Shown here: positions 1 through 9,010 of the stretch, one piece after another
Layout of the letters: every line of letters starts with the position of its first letter
Numbering within the stretch: the stretch's first letter is position 1
Source of the DNA: Helianthus annuus
Lineage: Eukaryota; Streptophyta; Magnoliopsida; Asterales; Asteraceae
Direction of reading: 5' to 3'
Length of the DNA stretch: 64,000 nt
Assembly (NCBI RefSeq): GCF_002127325.2
Contig: NC_035443.2
Span: 123,104,922 to 123,168,921 of the forward strand
The notes under the pieces: model-generated
Told to the model about the DNA's origin: nothing
The model's database searches: none
The model's input: the letters and a program-made list of their open reading frames with translations, nothing else
Made by a program: the position numbers and the translations under genes

Positions 1-299
1 CTGCTATAGTCTCTCTGCTGCAAGCCCGCATCAAGATGGCTTATGAGGCCAAGGAGACAGGCCTTGTGTGCCCATCTTGGCCAGTTGACTCTTGGGTGGC
101 AAAGCTGAAGGAGCTTGGAGGCAAGGCTGTGCCACTTCCTGCTGAAGCTAGTGAATCCTCCAAGCCAGCAGAGGTGGTGGACCAGGCTGGAGACAAGAAG
201 GATGCTGGAGCGGATGCTGGGACAGATGCTGGTGAAGATGCTGCTCAGGATGCTGGTGCTGAGAAGTCGGAGAAGGTTGGAGAAGATGCCGCTGTGTGA
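1..299 (+). CDS. Antisense gene of element D, last exon (partial)
   Basis: An open frame enters at the window edge and ends with TGA at 297-299. The residues following the edge align with the last exon of the antisense genes of A, B and C (a helical, charged stretch, then a Trp-x-x-Lys/Arg-Leu motif and an acidic, Ala/Gly/Asp-rich tail with a repeated DAG pattern). It runs opposite to D's gag-pol. Upstream exons lie outside the window, so integrity cannot be judged. Function is unknown; the full-length relatives begin with a domain resembling the plant 'putative gypsy type transposon' family (PF04195). Confidence 0.7.
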   Translation, partial: AIVSLLQARIKMAYEAKETGLVCPSWPVDSWVAKLKELGGKAVPLPAEASESSKPAEVVDQAGDKKDAGADAGTDAGEDAAQDAGAEKSEKVGEDAAV

Positions 300-435
300 G
301 GGCATTCAGGTGGGCGATGATGGATATACGTGCTAAGGCTGGAGCCCACTTTTTAAATTTGGTAGTTTGTGGTTGTTTGAACAATTTCCCTTTCTTGTCT
401 GTTAAACAATTTTAATTTCCTGCATGTAGACAATA

Positions 436-642
436 TGATAGCCAAAGGTGGATGGATCCTGAGTTTCAGGACGAAGCCCTTGGTCATCAGTTAGTATGGT
501 TTATTGTGAACACTTTTAAAAATTGAAGGTGGAGGTATCTTGGGTTCCAAGACGAAGCCTTCAATTGTTAAGTAAATATGGCTAGGAACTATTTGTGCTC
601 TTGGTGGATGGTCCTTGGTTTGAGGTGAAACCAAGAGCACAA
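436..642 (+). other. Three consecutive two-helix structured units in the 3' flank of D's antisense gene
   Basis: Unit 1 is 436-489, unit 2 is 521-566, unit 3 is 593-642. Each has an outer helix (unit 2: 9 perfect pairs 521-529/558-566; unit 3: 12 perfect pairs 593-604/631-642; unit 1: 10 pairs, one G-U, two mismatches), an 8-nt 5' strand starting TGGATGG or TGGAGGT, and an inner hairpin (457-462/466-471 and 538-543/547-552, both with loop GTT). A 3' strand follows: CGAAG in units 1 and 2, TGAAA in unit 3. The outer stems have unrelated sequences but pair; the inner stems of units 1 and 2 differ by compensatory changes. Unit 3 has only a 4-pair inner stem. This is structure read by eye; no known RNA family was recognised. 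Confidence 0.6.
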
Positions 643-1026
643 CTTTTTGGTATGTTAATAATATAACCCTTTTTTGGCTTTATTTCTGTTGCTATATTTT
701 CATTACACGAATTTTACTTGTAAAAATAATTTTGTCCGAACATTCTTGGGAACACATTGTAAATGTATCCTGAAAGATATCCTGATCAGGATACTGACAC
801 ACAATCTGTAAGTTATCTAAATAAAAAGGAAAGATCATACCAGAGATTCCCAAAGAGTCAATTTCAATTTTCCACCATAGGAATGTCCCCAGTGCACACT
901 TATGAATTCGAGTCCATCTTTTAAATTGTGTGGTACATGTGCCATGCGTTCAACATAGGAATGTAAATGTAGTCATACTTTAGCTCTACTGGATAGACCA
1001 TGAATATCCAGGAATCAATCCTTGAT

Positions 1027-1171
1027 ATCCTGGGATAAACCCTTAATATCCTGGGGATAAACCCTTATATCCTGGGGATAAACCCTGATATCCTGGGGAT
1101 AAACCCTTATATCCTGGGGATAAACCCTTATATCCTGGGGATAAACCCTGATATCCTGGGGATAAACCCTG
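1027..1171. repeat. Tandem repeat of about 21 bp in the D spacer
   Basis: About seven to eight copies of a unit reading TATCCTGGGGATAAACCC with a 2-3 nt variable tail, in the spacer between pol and the antisense gene. A, B and C carry a different tandem repeat (CTGGGGACAAGCCC units) at the equivalent place. The pieces GGGGATAAACC and GGGGACAAGCC look related. Confidence 0.85.
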
Positions 1172-1216
1172 ATTTTCATGCGCTACAGGCGAGAGTGTAT
1201 AAACTCTAAGTCTTAG

Positions 1217-1463
1217 AAAGGTGAAAACCTTTAAACCTTAGAGAGTATGAACATACCCTTTCATGAGAGAGGGAGATCAATCCTCATATACCTTTAGTAT
1301 CCAGGATATAGCCAATAGTAACAAAATTGTCAGCCACTTTTACATGAATTGGTCCCGTTACCTTGAACTATCCCCAGATGACTTGCGCTCCAGGCGGGGT
1401 GTTCAAACCCAACTCGAAAGAAAGGTGAATACCTTTAAACCTTTGAAGGGATCAGGATCCCTT
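1217..1463. other. Short perfect hairpins in the D spacer
   Basis: Four small perfect hairpins with 4-nt loops: 1217-1232 (6 pairs, loop GAAA, enclosed by a 7-pair helix 1204-1210/1237-1243), 1245-1256 (4 pairs, loop GAAC), 1421-1436 (6 pairs, loop GAAT) and 1446-1463 (7 pairs, loop CAGG). No coding sequence is evident in 300-1697 apart from these and the repeats listed. Confidence 0.55.
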
Positions 1464-1697
1464 AAACGTGAGAGAGGGGGCCAATCCTCTAATCTTTCGA
1501 AATATCCTAAGCATATATCCTGGAGCTATATCCTGACACATATTCTGCAAAACAACCTTAAACTAAGGTGGGTGTTAGCTTGGCTAACACCCCTCCGATG
1601 CTTAAGTCAGTATTGGGTTCAAGACAATAAATGAATTCAAATATATTTAAGAGAGATAGAACACATACCATTCTGAGATAGAAATTAAATTCTATTC

Positions 1698-1761
1698 TTA
1701 CTTGAAATAGAGCTTTAAGTGTATAGCATTCCAGGATCTTGGTAGCATTTCCCCTTCCATG
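1698..1761 (-). pseudogene. C-terminal tail of element D pol, cut off by insertion of B
   Basis: On the minus strand this encodes the last residues of the Tat pol (matching the LLPRAWNAVHLKKYF end of the intact B copy) and stops with TAA at 1698-1700. It joins the fragment starting at 39922 once B and one CTCCT copy are removed. Confidence 0.85.
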
Positions 1762-1766
1762 CTCCT

Positions 1767-2484
1767 TGTTTTGGTCAAAAATCGCAGAAGGATAATGCAA
1801 CCAAACTCTTTGTAAACGGGGAATGATGCTTGGTGTGATGAACAAAGTAAAGGATCACTTAAATGTAAATTGCACAAGTGACACAAGGATTTATACGAGG
1901 AAAAAGCCCTTGATCAATGAATGATCTCCGGCATAAAAAACCTCGGGTGATGGAAACTACCGATCACCAAACTTCAATATAACAAACAATGTTTACAACT
2001 TCGGATGGTAACGAGCTAGGTACAAGGATCACTATAGTATCGTATGCTAAAGCGTGTGAGAAATGTGTTGTGTCTTCCAAATGCCGAAGAGTGCCCTTTA
2101 TACAAGTGTGTGTGGTCGTATTTTAGGTAAATCACCTAACTACTAGCTCGTTACCCCTTTAGAAATAGAAGTAAATTTAGCCTAATTAATTGCCCTTGAA
2201 TTGTGCTGAGTTTCCATATTCTCCATAACGTCCATCTTTGATTGTGCATGTGCGAAATTAGCGTGACAGATTCCTTGTTTACGTTGCTAAGACCTGGTCC
2301 GACTCGTAATTCCTGCAAAACAACATTAAATCCCAAGAGAACAATCGTTAGTACTAGGATCCTTAGGATGATCCATGATCCTGATCCTGGAGCTCTTCTG
2401 AGGATCACTATCTGCCAAAGAAACAAGGATCACTTGTTAGGATACCAAGTAAGGATCATAGGTCATAAAAATCCAGCCCTAACA
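1767..2484 (-). repeat. 3' LTR of element B
   Basis: 718 bp; reads TGTTAGGGCTGG...CAAAACA on the minus strand. It matches 39200-39917 except at about six sites (five of them transitions). Next to it on the internal side, 2485-2500 is the complement of the G-rich polypurine tract TTTTGGGGGCAAT. Confidence 0.95.
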
Positions 2485-2641
2485 ATTGCCCCCAAAATAT
2501 AAGGAGTAATTATATAATATTAACGAGTTATATTTTGCCGAATCTTATCTATAACTAACTCAACGGATATATAGCCGTTAAGAATGAACTATCCGTTGCG
2601 ATCTGACGTCATGGAGATGACAGCCCTACACAAATCATCAT

Positions 2642-2649
2642 TATAAATA
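2642..2649 (+). promoter_or_regulatory. TATA box of the B antisense gene
   Basis: TATAAATA 142 nt upstream of the ATG at 2791, outside the LTR. The same box in the same setting (TCATTATAAATAG) occurs before the antisense genes of A and C. This indicates a dedicated promoter rather than LTR read-through. Confidence 0.65.
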
Positions 2650-2790
2650 GAAATAGGGATAGGATCGTTTGCATTTAAATTCAAGAACTCTCCCCTTTAT
2701 AACCGCGATCAGGGGATTGAACAGGTATTCCCCTTCTCCTTCTCTCTTGCTTACTCTGTTTTTCTTTCTTTTTCCATCGTCTTGTAAAAG

Positions 2791-4387
2791 ATGTTGCTCC
2801 GGAATTCTCCTAGTAAGGATCCTAAGAATAATAGCCCCTTGAAGGGTCAAGGGATCATCAAGGATTCCCCCATCGAGAGGTGTTGTTTTACCGATTCTCA
2901 GATTGACAAAATCCGTCATTGTTTTCTGGCGAACACCTTCTTTAAATCTTTCAACCCTACCGCTTTGAGCGATTATATCTCTGAGACTTGGGTAGCTTTC
3001 CCAGTCACTCCTTTCATGATAGGATACTCATATCCTTTCCCTCAGTTCACCGAGTCTTTTTTCTCCCTTACCGGCATCTGCTATATCCAGGCTATGCCGA
3101 TGATCTGGAGGGTTTTATACACCCTTGAAAGGGTCATCGAACAAGAAGGGATTGATCTGGGTATGGCGGAGTTGGGTGAGATGTATGATCTTACAACTTT
3201 TGGATCCCACCGGTACTTGTTCAAACGAAAAGCTGGAGAGGAGCACCCTGTTCTCAAGGTTACCAAAAATGATGTGAACTGGAAGCGGCGGTTCTTTTTT
3301 GTAAGGAGAGATACCATCCCTAGTGGGAAGGATTTGCCCAAGGAGTGGGCTACCCATGGTAGGATCCTAGAAGGATCACCATAGAACTTATTCCTCAAGA
3401 TAAGGATCACTGATGTTCTGTTATTTTCTTGTTGTGCAGCTATCTCCGTTTCACATCTGAAGTTGACACCTGCTGCAAAAGAGAGGCTCCTGGCCTTTAA
3501 GAAGCTTGATCCTGAAACAAGAACTTTCCAGGTTACCACCCAGGATTCTCAAGAAGTATCCTCTGCCTCTGTCACAATGTCAAGTAAGTATCCTTATTTA
3601 AGGAGTATTTATATAATGAGAGTCAAATAACATTAAGATACTTATCTTGTTTTGGTTGTGTAGGTGCTGGAAAATCCTCTAAGTCTGCTTCAAAGTTCGG
3701 CATCGATGATCTTACTAATGTCAAATCTGCAAGGAAGAAGACTCCTGCTGCTAGCCCAACTGCTTCAGCCCCTAAAGCACCTATCAGGGGTAAAGGAAGC
3801 AAGAAGAGAAAGGCCTCTGAGGATTTGCAAGGTCTGCCCCTGCTCCGCCAACAGTTTCTGGACTACTTTAACGAGGTAAGGATCACTGCCCCTGTTTGTG
3901 TATCCTGACAGTTTTGAGGATCACTTGTTTCTGATGTTATGCCTTGTTTTCCTTGCAGAAATTTGCTGAGATAGAGACGTATGTTGGCCACGTCGAGGAT
4001 CAAGACCGCCAGATTGCTGACCTTCAACAAATGGGTGTGCTGAAGGATCTTAAGATAGCTGACCTTCAGAAGGAGCTCCGGGCCACCAAGGATGATGCTG
4101 CCAAGATGCTGATCAACTTTGACTATGAGAAGCATGAGATCACCCAGGATGCCAAGGTCTCTGCTGCAATAACCATGTATAAGATCCAGCTGCGGATGGC
4201 TATGGAGGCTCAGGATCCTGCCTTCGACAAGAGCACATGGGATGTAGAGGGTTGGAAGGCGAGGCTGGCAGAGTTGGAGGATGATGAAGAAGCTGAGGAG
4301 ATCCCGATGCTTGAGGGTGGAGATGCTGGCAAGGATCAGGGTGGAGAGGCAAGTGGAGCCGGTGGTGATGGTGCAACGAAGGATTGA
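2791..4387 (+). CDS. Antisense four-exon gene of element B, 450 aa, PF04195-like N-terminus
   Basis: Exons 2791-3358, 3440-3583, 3664-3875 and 3959-4387 join into one open frame of 450 residues; all three introns are GT-AG with short T-rich 3' ends, and phases are conserved in A and C. Exon 1 (residues 1-189) resembles the plant 'putative gypsy type transposon' family (PF04195), with conserved Trp/Phe/Tyr-rich blocks and a basic WKRRFFFVRRDT motif. Exon 3 carries a Lys/Arg cluster (possible nuclear signal). Exon 4 is a probable coiled coil (IETYVGHVEDQDRQIADLQQ) with an acidic Gly/Ala-rich tail. It is transcribed opposite to gag-pol, so its introns are not spliceable in the genomic RNA and survive retrotransposition. 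Biochemical function is unknown. Confidence 0.8.
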
Positions 4388-4538
4388 GCTGCAGGATTGG
4401 GCGATGAAGGAAACTTCTAGACATAGCCGGAGCCCAATTTTTTGTTTGGTGGTTGTTGATGTTTTTTGAGACAATTATGGTCTCTAATTCGAACAATAGT
4501 TTTAGGGTTGAGGATCTATGATCCTGTGAACAATAGGT

Positions 4539-4594
4539 AGGATTACATATGGTGGAGGGATCCTCTGTTTGGGGGATGAAGCCATTGTGATCCT
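4539..4594 (+). other. Two-helix structured unit in the 3' flank of B's antisense gene
   Basis: AGGAT at 4539-4543 pairs with ATCCT at 4590-4594, and ATGG at 4549-4552 with CCAT at 4582-4585. The inner stem ATCCTC/GGGGAT (one G-U pair) has a 6-nt loop. The unpaired strands are TGGAGGG and GAAG, as in the D units. It starts 152 nt after the antisense stop codon. Confidence 0.55.
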
Positions 4595-4655
4595 GCCGCC
4601 TTTAATTTCCTGCACTTGCTATGACCGCATGAACAATGGACACCTTTTGCCAACC

Positions 4656-5377
4656 TGTTAGGGCTGGATTTCTATGACTTATGATCCTTACATGTGATCC
4701 TAACCAGTGATCCTTGATTCTTTGGCAGATAGTGATCCTCAGAAGAATTCCAGGATCAGGATCACGGACCATTCTAGGGATCCTCATACTAACATTAGTT
4801 CTCCTTGGATTTAATGTTATCTTGCAGGGATTTCAAGTAGGATCCGCTCTTAGCAACGTAAACAAGGAACTCGTCATAACAACTTTGGCATTTGCATAAT
4901 CAAAGATGGACGTTGAGGACGATATGGAAACTCAGCATAATTTAAGGGCGATAATTTAGGCTAGATTTACTTCTATTCCTAAAGGGGTAACGAGCTAATA
5001 GTTAGGTTATTTACCTAAAATACGACCACTCACACTTGTATAAATAGCACTCTTCCACATTCGGAAAACACGACACATTTCTCACACGCTTTGACACACG
5101 ATACTATAGTGATCCTTGTACTTAGCTCGTTACCATCCGAAGTTGTAAAAATATTGTTTGATATATTGAAGCTTGGTGATCGGTAGTTGCCATCATCCGA
5201 GGTTTTTTATGCCGGAGATCATTCATTGATCAAGGGCTTTTTCCTCGTATAAATCCTTGTGTCATTTGCGTATTTTACATCAAAGTGATCCTTTACTTTG
5301 TTCAACATACCAAGCATCATTCCCCGTTTACATAAGAGTTTGGTTGCATTATCCTTGTGTGATTTTTGACCAAAACA
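4656..5377 (+). repeat. 5' LTR of element A
   Basis: 722 bp, TGTTAGGGCTGG...CCAAAACA. A TATA box (TATAAATA) lies at 5039-5046. About ten GATCC/GGATC sites are present. A block at 5198-5252 (CGAGG...CCTCG) is shared with D's otherwise different LTR. Confidence 0.95.
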
Positions 5378-5380
5378 GTT

Positions 5381-5398
5381 TGGCGCCCACCGTGGGGC
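5381..5398 (+). other. Primer binding site of element A
   Basis: TGGCGCCCACCGTGGGGC, 3 nt after the LTR. The first seven bases suit the 3' end of tRNA-Asp but the rest does not. The same sequence sits next to the 5' LTRs of B, C and D, so it is the lineage PBS. I do not assign the tRNA. Confidence 0.75.
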
Positions 5399-5455
5399 AA
5401 TTGGTGCTTCATTCATAAGAAAGTTTTTCTGTTGGTGATCATTCTGGAGTGTTGC

Positions 5456-8079
5456 ATGGCTTCGTCGTTGAAGAATTCCTCCACAGCGATGTCGGCAGTC
5501 AATTCATCTACTGGCATTCCACCTTTGCCTCCACCACCAGCTGGATCTCAGAAAAATGCTGAGAAGAGACCAACTTCTATCTCCTCTAAACCATCATCTT
5601 CTGCTCTAACTTCTTCCGTTCCCAGTACTAGTGATATATTTACTTTGATTTTGCAGATGAGGGATTGTATGCAGCAGGATGAAACTAATGACAGGATCCT
5701 GAGAGAAATCGGAGATCTCAAAAGGCAAAAGAAAACGGCAGAGGATCATTCCCCACTGATGCCCAAATCTTTGAATTTTGATACTCCAATGATTACTTCT
5801 CAGCCATCAGAGGTCCCAGACATTCAACATATGGGTGGATCAAGAGGAGTGCATTTCGGCCCAGCAGCAATGACTCAGGCATCAGGATCATATTTCCAAC
5901 CGGCGGGATCCTACACCCAGCATTTGGGATCCTTCATGAGCTTAGGATCCTCCTTTGTTCCAGGATCATCCCAGGTTCAAGGATCCTCCTTTGTTCCAGG
6001 ATCATCCCAGGTTCAAGGATCCTCCTTCGTTCCAGGATCATCCCAGGTTCAAGGATCCTCCTTTGTTCCAGGATCATCCCAGGTTCAAGGATCCTCCTTC
6101 GTCCCAGGATCATCCCAAGTTCAAGGATCCCTTCAGATACCAGGATCCTTGAAGAATTTGCAAACAGGAAGTCTAGATGTCCATCAAGGAGATTTTATTC
6201 CAATGCAAACCATTGCTTCCACTGGTCCTTCCATCATCCCAGAATCCCAGCAACATGGATTCACATCCAATGTTCCTAACTTGAACCCGATGGGAGGTAA
6301 CACTTTTAATAATTCTTATACCACTAACCATGGATTCATGCAGGATACAGGTATCAACCATGCTATGGCCAGAGAACTACAAAAACTGAAGGATATGATA
6401 TCAAGTGTTCCAGGGGTAGTCAAACCTATCCCGGAGATTGCAGATGGAAGCCATAAGGTATCTCGTTTTGCACCACCAATCTGTGATGCTGAGATACCCA
6501 AAAGGTTCCATATCCCTACTATGAAGCTGTATGATGGTACAACGGATCCTGAGGAACACATAGCACAATACAGGGAGAGGATGGAGATCAATCCAATTCC
6601 AGAAAAATTAAAGGAAGCGTGCCTATGCAAAGGATTTGGATCCACTCTTACTGGATCAGCTCTTAAATGGCTGCTAAGTCTTCCACCTTACTCTATTACC
6701 TCATTTGCTAATTTAGTTAATCTATTCAATAATCAATTCTCTTGTAGTAGAAAATTTGAAAGATTGACTAGTGATTTATATAGGGTAACTCAGGGTCATA
6801 ATGAATCATTAAGGGATTACATAACCAAATTTAGTAAAGAATCCTTGGACATTCCCAACTTGGATATGGCCACAGCTGTTGAGGCCTTCAAAATGGGATT
6901 GCTTAGGGATTCATTGTTCTATGATGATCTTGTTATGATACCATGCAGGAACTTAGATGAAGTAAGAACTCGTGCACTCAGGTTCATCCGGCTAGAGGAT
7001 GACAAAAGGATCCAGGAAAGACAAGTAGGATCCTCAAAACAAGAAAAGCAAGGATCCTCTTTCAAAAGCAACAGATTCAAATCCTACAATAGGAACGACA
7101 ACCAGAACGTGCATGCCGTTGACCAAGAAGAGGATGATGAGGATTATCCTCCGATTTCTGAATATTGTTTTTCTGTTGATAATCGTGAACTAATCCTTGC
7201 AATGCAGAATCTAGGAGAAAAAGCCAGATGGCCCAGAAAAACGACAAACCAACTGGAACTAAAGACAAATCGAAGTGGTGTGCATACCATGAGGATTTCG
7301 GGCATTTAACTGAAGAGTGCATCGCATTAAGAAAGGAAATTGGATATCTGCTAAGCAAGGGGCATTTAAAAGAGTTGTTGGGAAGAAAAAAGCAAAGGAC
7401 TCAGGATCCTGAGAGGATCCCTGAGAAAGCTCCAGCTCCTCCGACAGATGCACAAGTAATCAACTTTATTTCTGGAGGATCAGACATATGTGGTACATCC
7501 TTCTCGGCAGCTAAAAGGCATGCAAAGGAAGCTAAAATGGATAACGGAGAAAGACCTATTCGAACATCAAGTGTCTCGGAAGGAAAAGTTATAACCTTCG
7601 ATGAGGATGATAGAATTAACATCCAGGATCCTCATCATGATAGTCTAGTCATCACTCTCTTTATCTCTAACCATTTTGTCCGCAGGATCCTTATCGACGG
7701 AGGAAGCTCAGTAAACATTATCCAGCTTGATGTTCTGAAGAAGATGGGTATTCCTGAATCAGATATCACACCAAGATCCTCCGTACTTGTGGGATTCAGT
7801 GGCGAAACTAAGAAAACCTTGGGGGACATCAAACTCCCAATTTATGTGGAAGGATTGCATAATTATCAAAAATTTTGTGTTATTGACTGTTTGTCTTGTT
7901 GTAATGTTATCCTTGGCAGACCCTGGATACATGATATGAAGGCAGTCCCATCCACCTACCATCAATGTGTGAAGCTCCCTAGCCCATGGGGAATAATCAA
8001 GATCGACAGTGATCAGCAGGAGGCTAAGGATTGTTACACCTCGTCAATGAAACCAGCCTCGAAGCCAAGGGAGCAATAG
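5456..8079 (+). pseudogene. gag-pro: gag-protease of element A, frameshifted
   Basis: Starts at ATG 5456 (MASSLKNSS), the same start as in B. The N-terminal 300 residues are low-complexity (Pro-, Gln- and Ser-rich) with five 12-residue GSSFVPGSSQVQ repeats. Then follow the retrotransposon gag core (LTSDLYRVTQGHNESLRDYI), a zinc-knuckle variant C-x2-H-x4-H-x4-C (CAYHEDFGHLTEEC) and an aspartic protease with ILIDGGSSVNII. A 1-nt deletion in the A run 7237-7241 shifts the frame before the zinc knuckle; B has six As there and reads through. The frame then resumes and ends at UAG 8077-8079. Gag packages RNA; protease cleaves the polyprotein. Confidence 0.9.
5944..6123 (+). repeat. 36-bp coding repeat in gag
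   Basis: Five tandem 36-bp units each encode GSSFVPGSSQVQ. B (38490-38634) and C (35225-35372) have four, so the array varies in copy number. Each unit contains GGATCC and GGATCAT words. Confidence 0.9.
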
Positions 8080-8085
8080 CAATTA
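8077..8085 (+). promoter_or_regulatory. UAG readthrough signal between gag-pro and pol (element A)
   Basis: TAG CAA TTA, preceded by CAA and followed by CAG; pol continues in the same frame. UAG-CAR-YYA is the established tobamovirus-type leaky stop context. The TAG-CAA-TTA core is also present at the same junction in B and D. Confidence 0.75.
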
Positions 8086-9010
8086 CAGTATCCTCCAAGG
8101 AATGTCTTGGAGGCGAGAGAACAGGATGTGGACGAAATCCTTTTGGATCCTAATGATCCTGAATCAAAAATCTATATCGGATCAGGGATCCTTGGCAAGA
8201 TGAAAGAAGACATAGTATCCTTCCTCAAAAGAAGAAAGTCTACCTTTGCATGGAAACACGAGGATATGACAGGTATATCTAAGGATATTATCACTCATAA
8301 ACTTGGCATTGACAGGACAATCAAACCAATCCACCAAAAAAGGAGGAAGTTTGCACCGGAAAGAAATGCCATTATCCAGGAAGAAGTAGAAAGATTACTT
8401 CGAGCAGGTATGATTAGAGAGGTAAAGTATCCAAAATGGCTAGCCAATGTGGTCGTTGTTCAAAAGAAAAACGGAAAGTGGAGGGTGTGTGTCGATTTCA
8501 CTGATTTGAATAAGGCATGTCCTAAGGATCCTTTCCCATTATCCCACATTGACTCCATGGTGGATGCAACGGCGGGGCATGAACTGTTAACCTTTATGGA
8601 TGCATCATCTGGATTCCAACAAATTCAGATGGAGCCATCTGACCAAGAGGATACAGCTTTTATGACCCCAACCGGTTTATATTGTTATATTGCTATGCCG
8701 TTTGGATTAAGAAATGCAGGTGCAACATATCAAAGACTGGTGAACATGATGTTCAAAGATCAAATTGGACAAACTATGGAAGTATACATAGACGATATGG
8801 TTGTAAAATCCAAGAAAGCTGAGGATCACCTAAGGGACTTGGAGGAAGCATTTGATATCCTTGATAATTATAACATGAAGCTTAATCCTTCAAAATGTCA
8901 CTTTGGTGTTAAAGCAGGCAAATTTTTAGGATATATGGTAACCCAGAGGGGCATTGAAGCAAGCCCGGAACAAATCAAAGCTTTGGTGAATATCAAATCC
9001 CCTGCCAACG
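8080..9010 (+). pseudogene. pol: pol of element A, part 1: reverse transcriptase
   Basis: In frame with the upstream UAG. It encodes the N-terminal linker and reverse transcriptase with the catalytic YIDD motif and the QKKNGKWRVCVDFTDLNKACPKD block typical of Ty3/gypsy. It is interrupted after the codons for SPAN by element G (TSD CAACG at 9006-9010) and resumes at 16139. Confidence 0.92.

Noticed and set aside
436..642. Hammerhead or twister ribozyme
   Set aside because: GAAA/GAAG after the inner stem is suggestive, but the CTGATGA core and cleavage site of a hammerhead are absent and no twister consensus is visible.
7237..7241. Possible programmed frameshift in gag of A (A run before the zinc knuckle)
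   Set aside because: B has one more A and reads through in frame, so this is a 1-nt deletion.
8077..8085. Integrated tobamovirus sequence because of the leaky-stop match
   Set aside because: Only the recoding context matches; both flanks are clearly Tat gag-protease and pol.
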